Positions 52,503 to 57,300 of a stretch of DNA of 57,300 nt are shown one piece after another. The notes under the pieces are model-generated. The model saw only the letters and a program-made list of their open reading frames with translations, made no database searches and was not told the DNA's origin. Origin of the DNA: Muribaculaceae bacterium (GTDB taxonomy: Bacteria > Bacteroidota > Bacteroidia > Bacteroidales > Muribaculaceae); assembly GCA_009775375.1 (NCBI GenBank), contig VSPO01000007.1, positions 1 to 57,300 on the forward strand, given 5' to 3'. The position numbers and the translations under genes were made by a program. Within the stretch, counting starts at the first letter, position 1, and the number at the start of each line of letters is the position of its first letter.

Positions 52503-53711
52503 CTATTTCGTCAAATCCACAGATACGATATCTACAATATCGCGTGCCACATCGCGCTTCGACTTGGCAGGAAATGCCTTCTTGTCGCCGGCCGCGCTTA
52601 TGACAGTCACTTTGTTGGTGTCTTTCATAAAACCGGCCTCAGGATCCCGCATAGAATTAAGCACAATCCAATCGAGGTTCTTGCGCTTAAGCTTCGCGAT
52701 AGCATTCTCCTCCTCCTTGTCGGTCTCAAGGGCAAACCCCACCAACAACGTGCCGTTCTTTTCCTTGCCCAAGGATGCCGCTATGTCGGGGTTTCTGACG
52801 AGCCGGATACACATATCCTCAGCTAATTCTCTCTTTATTTTCTTGTCGGAGACGACAGCCGGAGCATAGTCTGCAACTGCTGCTGCAAGAACCATGCAAT
52901 CCGAATCTCCCGCTAACGACATACAGGCTCCATACATCTCTTTGGCGGAAACGACATCGATTCTTCGAATCGCAGGGTTTTGAAGTTTTATGCTTACCGG
53001 ACCGGCCACCACTGTCACTTCCGCTCCTCGGGCGGAAAATTCTTCCGCTATGGCAAACCCCATTTTTCCGCTTGAGTAATTTCCTATAAACCTGACGGGA
53101 TCGATATTCTCATAAGTAGGACCGGCCGTGACCACCACTCTTTTTCCTCTTAATGACTGAGATTTTTCAAAGAACAGCTCTATCCTCCGGGCAATGGCCT
53201 CGGGTTCTTCCATTCTGCCTTTTCCGGTCAGTCCGCTTGCCAATTCCCCGGCCTCCGGTTCTATTATTATCACTCCGTCTTTACGTAGCGTCTCCACGTT
53301 GCGTTGGGTCGATGGATGCTTCCACATATCAAGATCCATAGCCGGAGCCACCATCACCTGCTCTTTGGCCGACAGATAAGTAGTCACAAGCATATTGTCG
53401 GCTATTCCGTTGGCCATCTTGCCTATCGTGTTGGCTGTTGCCGGGGCAATCACCATAAGGTCGGCCCATAGACCAAGGTCCACGTGGCTATGCCATTCGC
53501 CTGTGTTGGCGGAGAAAAACTCGCTGACCACAGGTTTCCCGCTAAGAGCAGAAAGAGTGGCCGGAGTTATGAATTCCTTGCCACTGGGAGTCATGACCAC
53601 CTGTACTTCCGCTCCCCTCTTTATCAGAGCCCGAAGCAGATAAGCCGATTTATAGGCGGCTATGCCACCGGAAATCCCAAGCACTATATGTTTCCCCTGC
53701 AATGTCTTCAT
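52503..53711 (-). CDS. coaBC: Bifunctional phosphopantothenoylcysteine decarboxylase/ligase
   Basis: A 402-residue fusion enzyme for steps two and three of coenzyme A synthesis. The N-terminal flavoprotein CoaC has 'GISGGIAAYKSA' (residues 13-24), the active-site 'HSHVDLG' (about 74-80), and 'APAMDLDMW' (about 122-130). The CoaB half starts near 190 with 'VVVTAGPTYENIDPVRFI' and contains 'NYSSGKMGFA' (about 211-220). Both halves look complete. The start overlaps the end of the exonuclease gene by 4 bp (ATGA, 53708-53711). Confidence 0.96.
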   Translation of the reverse strand: MKTLQGKHIVLGISGGIAAYKSAYLLRALIKRGAEVQVVMTPSGKEFITPATLSALSGKPVVSEFFSANTGEWHSHVDLGLWADLMVIAPATANTIGKMANGIADNMLVTTYLSAKEQVMVAPAMDLDMWKHPSTQRNVETLRKDGVIIIEPEAGELASGLTGKGRMEEPEAIARRIELFFEKSQSLRGKRVVVTAGPTYENIDPVRFIGNYSSGKMGFAIAEEFSARGAEVTVVAGPVSIKLQNPAIRRIDVVSAKEMYGACMSLAGDSDCMVLAAAVADYAPAVVSDKKIKRELAEDMCIRLVRNPDIAASLGKEKNGTLLVGFALETDKEEENAIAKLKRKNLDWIVLNSMRDPEAGFMKDTNKVTVISAAGDKKAFPAKSKRDVARDIVDIVSVDLTK

Positions 53712-54514
53712 TTTGATTCCGTCTTCTGCTTCCTTCGCTCATTTTCGTATTTAAACTTCAATTGAAACAAGACATCCTTAGTATTCTTAGGAAAATCGCC
53801 CTGCATGATCCAGTCGTAGAACGATGGTTCCCGGCGCAACACTTCCTTTACAGTCTTTCCCTTATGTTTGCCAAAATTGAAGATTGGCTCGTCTTTATCG
53901 TTAAGAATTATTCTGGCAGCCAAATCCACCGCACGACCGATATTGGAGAATTTTGCAAGAAAATCCACGTCGTTCTCCAATTCAGAATATCTGTCAAGCT
54001 GACCAAGCAACACCTCATACGTAGCCTGCGTATCGGCCATTGCGCTATGGGCGTCCTCAAGGTTCTCGCCGCAATAAAACTTATATGCCGCTACAAGCGT
54101 TCGTTGCTCCATCTTGTGGAAAATATTCTGCACGTCGATGAATCTGCGTCCTGTTATATCAAAGTTGATGCCGCATCTTGCGAATTCCTCCATAAGGACT
54201 GGCACATCAAATTTATTGCTGTTGTAGCCTGCTATATCGCATCCGTCGAAAATCTCAAGCAAAGACTTTGCCACCTGCCTGAAGGTAGGCTCGCCGGCCA
54301 CGTCCTCATCCGAAATATGATGTATGGCGGTGCTTTCCTCCGGAATGTGCATCTCCGGATTAAGCCTACGACACTTCCTCTCTTCGCGCCCGTCGGGGTA
54401 TACTTTTATGTACGACACCTCCACTATCCTGTCGTGGGTAGTGTTGGTGCCGGTAGTCTCAAGATCGAAAAATATGATTGGTCGCTCTAAATTGAGCTTG
54501 GTCTTTGGTTTCAT
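53708..54514 (-). CDS. DEDDh-type 3'-5' exonuclease with ExoX-like C-terminus
   Basis: A 268-residue exonuclease. The DEDDh motifs are intact: 'FFDLETTG' (about residues 15-22), 'YNSNKFDVPVL' (about 105-115) and 'HSAMADTQAT' (about 150-159). The C-terminal 'FNFGKHKGKTVKEVL' (about 215-230) resembles the DUF3820/ExoX-like module often attached to such nucleases. It could proofread for DnaE or act in repair. ATG 54514 is preferred; a TTG at 54541 would overlap dnaN. It is coupled to coaBC by a 4-bp overlap and follows dnaN by 19 bp, a position that supports a role with the replisome, which is inference. Confidence 0.9.
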   Translation of the reverse strand: MKPKTKLNLERPIIFFDLETTGTNTTHDRIVEVSYIKVYPDGREERKCRRLNPEMHIPEESTAIHHISDEDVAGEPTFRQVAKSLLEIFDGCDIAGYNSNKFDVPVLMEEFARCGINFDITGRRFIDVQNIFHKMEQRTLVAAYKFYCGENLEDAHSAMADTQATYEVLLGQLDRYSELENDVDFLAKFSNIGRAVDLAARIILNDKDEPIFNFGKHKGKTVKEVLRREPSFYDWIMQGDFPKNTKDVLFQLKFKYENERRKQKTESK

Positions 54515-54533
54515 TCCCTTGTCCTGATATTTT

Positions 54534-55658
54534 TCACTCAATTACTTGCAACGGCATCTGTATCGTCACCAGGTTTTGGTTAGGCTCCTGTTCAAGCGGC
54601 TCGAAAATGCCGGGACGGGCGGGATCAGACAATCTTATGACCACGTCGCTTCCCTTAATATTGTTGAGAATCTCGAGTGTAAACTGAGAGTTGAAACCAA
54701 TCGTGATATCGTTACCCTCATATTCACACAATACCGTCTCCTTCGCTGATGTGCCGTAGTCCAAATCCTGAGCACTCAGCTTCATTTGATTGTCAGCAAT
54801 CTCAAATTTCACGAGGCTTGATGCCTTGCTCGCGAAAATCGCCACCCTGCGCATTGCGTTGAGAAACGACTCCCTGTTTACTTTAACAAGGAATGGGTTA
54901 GACTCGGGGATAACGCGATTGTAGTTGGGATAGTTGCCCTTTATGAAGCGGCATGTGATAGTGTAGTTGCCAAACTCGAATTGAGCGCCCTTGGCTCCAA
55001 GCACCATCTTGACATCTGACTCCTCCTTATCGAGGATACCCTTTATTATCGATGCCGGCTTAGCGGGCATGATAAACGATGTCTTGACCTCCGGATTTAC
55101 CTCGGAGTTTATATATCTCACGAGTTTATGGGTGTCGCTGGCCACGAACGTGATGTCTCCTTCGTGGATATCCCAGAAAATACCGGTCATCATTGGCCTT
55201 ATCGTCTCAAGGCTGACGGCATATATCGTGTTTTCAATCCCTTTTTTTACGACGCTCGACGGGATAATCAATGTTGTGGCGTCTTCGTCGATTTTCTCAC
55301 CGCGCGGATATTCGTCGGCATTGACTCCCATGAATTTGAAATTTCCTGTCAGGAATACGATATCGATCTCTCCCGTCGATTCATTGAGGTTGAACGTCAA
55401 CGGCTGATTGCTGACCTCCTTGGTGATTTCTATTATTGTCTTTGCAGGGACGGCCACCGCTCCGGTCCCTTCAGAATCGAGCACCTCCACTCTCACACAA
55501 ACGATGTTCTCCTGGTCGCTGCCTGTTATGGTCAATATCCCGTTGTCGAGTTCAAACAGGAAATTGTCGAGAATGGAGAGAGCGTTCTTTGAATTGATGA
55601 CCTTATTCACGGCCTGCAGTTGCTGCTGAAAGAGTCTGCCGTCGATGTTGAATCTCAT
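54534..55658 (-). CDS. dnaN: DNA polymerase III beta sliding clamp
   Basis: A 374-residue clamp of normal length with the three expected repeated domains (about residues 1-120, 130-250 and 255-374). The ends are typical: 'LFQQQLQAVNKVINSKN' at the start and 'LVTIQMPLQV' at the C-terminus, which forms the partner-binding pocket with 'LSAQDLDYG' (about 315). It tethers DnaE to DNA. It leads the operon dnaN-exonuclease-coaBC-porD-recN-rlmB, with a promoter at 55745. dnaN is not next to dnaA here, as is common in this phylum. Confidence 0.97.
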   Translation of the reverse strand: MRFNIDGRLFQQQLQAVNKVINSKNALSILDNFLFELDNGILTITGSDQENIVCVRVEVLDSEGTGAVAVPAKTIIEITKEVSNQPLTFNLNESTGEIDIVFLTGNFKFMGVNADEYPRGEKIDEDATTLIIPSSVVKKGIENTIYAVSLETIRPMMTGIFWDIHEGDITFVASDTHKLVRYINSEVNPEVKTSFIMPAKPASIIKGILDKEESDVKMVLGAKGAQFEFGNYTITCRFIKGNYPNYNRVIPESNPFLVKVNRESFLNAMRRVAIFASKASSLVKFEIADNQMKLSAQDLDYGTSAKETVLCEYEGNDITIGFNSQFTLEILNNIKGSDVVIRLSDPARPGIFEPLEQEPNQNLVTIQMPLQVIE

Positions 55659-55744
55659 ATTATATGATATTAATTTCTTAAGATATTTTCCGACTCCCGG
55701 CTATTGTCAACCCTGAAGGATTGACGCATACCTATTTTGAAAAG

Positions 55745-55776
55745 CAAAGATATGCACAGAAATGCATGTCTGCAAA
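55745..55776 (-). promoter_or_regulatory. Promoter of the dnaN operon
   Basis: On the minus strand TTTG (55776-55773) and TATCTTTG (55752-55745) are separated by 20 nt. Transcription would start near 55738, about 80 nt before ATG 55658. A second -7-like sequence, TAAATTTG, is at 55799-55806 but has no -33 partner. Confidence 0.7.
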
Positions 55777-55884
55777 CCTTCCGGGAATGCTTATCGTGCA
55801 AATTTAATAATAATTTCCGAATTATGCGATATTCTGCAAATGAATCTACAGGCAAAACGCCACACAACTATACGTCGGAATGAA

Positions 55885-55921
55885 AAAGCGGGGCAATTCT
55901 TGTTAGGAAATGCCCCGCTTT
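55885..55921 (-). terminator. Intrinsic terminator of the rpsF-rpsR-rplI operon
   Basis: On the minus strand AAAGCGGGGCA (55921-55911) pairs with its complement at 55895-55885, 15-nt loop, ending in five T (complement of 55883-55887). It lies 20 bp after the rplI stop. Confidence 0.9.
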
Positions 55922-55941
55922 GAGATTTACTTATTCTGATT

Positions 55942-56385
55942 TTATTCTGAAATAACTTCGAATTCAATCTCTTTTGCCACCTCTTTGTGGAATTTGATTG
56001 TTGCTGTGTAGACGCCAACCTCTTTTACAGGTTCTTTGAGATAGATGATCTTGCGGTCAACATTGTGGCCAAGCTTCTCAAGAGCCTCAGCAATCTGGAG
56101 AGCATTTACAGAGCCGAATACGGTGCCTGTAGAGCTTGTCTTGGCGCCGATAGTCAGCTTAACACCCTCAAGAGCAGCTGCCGCAGCCTCTGCATCAGCC
56201 TTGATCTTGGCAATCTTATGGGCACGCTGTTTCTGGTCTTCTGCGAGCTGCTTGAGCGCAGATGCCGAAGCAATCACGGCTTTCCCTTGCGGGATAAGAT
56301 AGTTGCGGCCATAACCATCTTTCACTTCGACAACATCATCCTTGTAACCGAGATCGGTCACGTTCTCTTTGAGTATTACTTTCAT
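55942..56385 (-). CDS. rplI: 50S ribosomal protein bL9
   Basis: A 147-residue large-subunit protein. The N-terminal domain ('MKVILKENVTDLGYKDDVVE', 'VKDGYGRNYLIPQGKAV') binds 23S rRNA, and the connecting helix (about 45-78) leads to the C-terminal domain. The length is normal. It ends the operon rpsF-rpsR-rplI, found in most bacteria. Confidence 0.97.
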   Translation of the reverse strand: MKVILKENVTDLGYKDDVVEVKDGYGRNYLIPQGKAVIASASALKQLAEDQKQRAHKIAKIKADAEAAAAALEGVKLTIGAKTSSTGTVFGSVNALQIAEALEKLGHNVDRKIIYLKEPVKEVGVYTATIKFHKEVAKEIEFEVISE

Positions 56386-56417
56386 CTTTTAGTCTTTTTG
56401 TCGTGGTTAAAAAATGA

Positions 56418-56684
56418 TTATTTCATCAAGTCGGTCACGTAGGGAAGAAGTGCCAGATGGCGAGCACGCTTAACAGCCTGTGCCACTCTGCGCTGGAATT
56501 TCAGAGAGGTGCCCGTGATGCGGCGGGGAAGAATCTTGCCCTGTTCGTTGAGGAATTTCTTGAGGAACTCAGGATCTTTGTAGTCGATATATTTGATACC
56601 GCTGCGTTTGAAACGGCAGTATTTTTTCTTCTTGGTGTCGACCGAAAGGGGAGTGAGATAACGGATTTCGCTATTTGCTGCCAT
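56418..56684 (-). CDS. rpsR: 30S ribosomal protein bS18
   Basis: An 88-residue small-subunit protein. 'IKYIDYKDPEFLKKFL' and 'KILPRRITGTSLKFQRRVAQ' are the conserved core, and it pairs with bS6 in the platform. There is no CxxC zinc motif, so it is the zinc-free type. It lies between rpsF (2 bp) and rplI (32 bp). Confidence 0.97.
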   Translation of the reverse strand: MAANSEIRYLTPLSVDTKKKKYCRFKRSGIKYIDYKDPEFLKKFLNEQGKILPRRITGTSLKFQRRVAQAVKRARHLALLPYVTDLMK

Positions 56685-56686
56685 AA

Positions 56687-57076
56687 TTAAGCCTCCTTGT
56701 TTTCTGCTTCGGCCACTACGGCCTCGGCTGGTGTTTCACTTGCTTTCTTTGCTCTCAGGTTGCGACGCTTCACTGCATATTCCTGTGCATATTTGTCAAG
56801 ACGGAATGTCAGATAGCGAATCACTCTCTCGTCGCGACGGAAAGCCACGTCGAGTTTCTTTACGATGGTGGGCTCGCCTTTGAATTCAAGCAAGCAATAG
56901 AAGCCTGTTGATTTCTTCTGGATAGGATATGCAAGCTTGCGCAGACCCCATGCCTCTTCATTGACCACTTCAGCTCCGTTCTGCTGAAGAACGTCTTTGA
57001 ATTTTTCTACCGCTTCCTTCATCTGTTCGTCAGACAAAACGGGAGTTAAAATGAAAACGGTTTCGTAGCAATTCAT
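56687..57076 (-). CDS. rpsF: 30S ribosomal protein bS6
   Basis: A 129-residue small-subunit protein. It opens with 'MNCYETVFILTPVLSDEQMK' and has 'GLRKLAYPIQKKSTGFYCLL' (about residues 44-63), both highly typical. The last 20 residues form an Ala/Glu-rich tail, as in many bS6 proteins. It leads the ribosomal protein operon, with two candidate promoters upstream. Confidence 0.97.
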   Translation of the reverse strand: MNCYETVFILTPVLSDEQMKEAVEKFKDVLQQNGAEVVNEEAWGLRKLAYPIQKKSTGFYCLLEFKGEPTIVKKLDVAFRRDERVIRYLTFRLDKYAQEYAVKRRNLRAKKASETPAEAVVAEAENKEA

Positions 57077-57173
57077 ACGTTGTTCGTTTGTTTTTGTGAT
57101 TTATATTTATGATTTTCAGCAATTTAGCACCTCTTCAAATTGATTTGGCAAGATGTCTCCGCGAAAACCGCTG

Positions 57174-57204
57174 CAAAATTAATACTTTTTTTTGAATCCG
57201 CCAA
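57174..57204 (-). promoter_or_regulatory. Promoter P1 of rpsF operon
   Basis: On the minus strand TTG (57204-57202) and TAATTTTG (57181-57174), followed by CAG, are separated by 20 nt. Transcription would start near 57167, giving a leader of about 90 nt. A bS6-bS18 autoregulatory leader is known in other bacteria; no specific structure was assigned here. Confidence 0.65.
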
Positions 57205-57248
57205 CTATTTTCCCCTTAATAATCAAATGTAGAGTCAAGTGGCAAGTG

Positions 57249-57278
57249 CAAAATTAGCAAATCATTCGGAAGAACTCA
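57249..57278 (-). promoter_or_regulatory. Promoter P2 of rpsF operon
   Basis: On the minus strand a second TTG (57278-57276) and TAATTTTG (57256-57249) with 19-nt spacing lie 75 bp upstream of P1. It may be a tandem promoter for the same operon. Confidence 0.5.
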
Positions 57279-57300
57279 ATTTTCGGTGTTGAAAAACCTA

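Overview
The window looks like chromosomal DNA of a gut-type member of the order Bacteroidales, probably close to Muribaculaceae/Porphyromonadaceae-like lineages. The order is supported by Bacteroidetes-type promoters (a -33 TTTG/TTG about 20 nt from a -7 TAnnTTTG) in front of many genes, almost no Shine-Dalgarno sequences, and lineage-typical genes and gene orders: a PorD/DUF4835 protein inside a dnaN-recN cluster, a DUF5606 protein beside coaE-ybbR-yajC-nusB, a primary sigma factor of about 286 residues, and a tricorn-like protease. The family-level placement is inference only. No rRNA, tRNA, CRISPR array, prophage or intact insertion sequence was seen.

Layout. 1-1.1 kb: a META-domain lipoprotein and a YccF membrane protein. 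1.1-4.4 kb (minus): an ECF sigma factor, an overlapping putative anti-sigma protein and three exported proteins, two of them paralogous beta-barrel candidates. 4.6-12.1 kb (plus): tricorn-like protease, DNA polymerase III alpha, thioredoxin. 12.1-15.8 kb: an odd non-coding stretch, then a secreted GH16 glucanase fused to a BNR-type domain, facing an NlpC/P60 lipoprotein. 16.1-18.7 kb: HtrA protease and primary sigma factor. 18.8-23.8 kb (minus): M3 and M16 peptidases, both bounded by very long perfect hairpins. 24.1-32.7 kb (minus): a tight run ftsK-lolA-trxB-dCMP deaminase-S41 protease-5-FCL-hemerythrin-like-LuxR. 32.8-33.7 kb: YkuD L,D-transpeptidase lipoprotein. 34.0-38.9 kb (plus): small membrane protein-dxs-trkA-trkH. 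39.1-41.3 kb (minus): malic enzyme. 41.8-44.9 kb (plus): anaerobic ribonucleotide reductase and activase, then a small membrane protein. 45-57.1 kb (minus): nusB-yajC-ybbR-coaE-DUF5606; dnaN-exonuclease-coaBC-porD-recN-rlmB; and rpsF-rpsR-rplI.

Taken together this is mostly core chromosome: replication and repair (dnaE, dnaN, recN, ftsK), transcription (rpoD, nusB), translation (bS6, bS18, bL9, RlmB), cofactors (coaBC, coaE, dxs, 5-FCL), thiol redox balance (trxA, trxB), anaerobic dNTP supply (nrdDG, dCMP deaminase), potassium uptake, and many envelope proteases and cell-wall enzymes (tricorn, HtrA, S41, M16, NlpC/P60, YkuD).

The most unusual items are: a 166-bp element between trkH and maeB that is one large imperfect palindrome, carries the maeB stop codon, and has its end sequence repeated once at the window start; a LuxR regulator paired with a hemerythrin/RIC-like protein that seems to have lost most iron ligands; a GH16-BNR fusion enzyme; a NusB protein with an apparent internal duplication; and loopless 26-32-bp palindromic terminators. 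No clear new defence or mobile system is visible.
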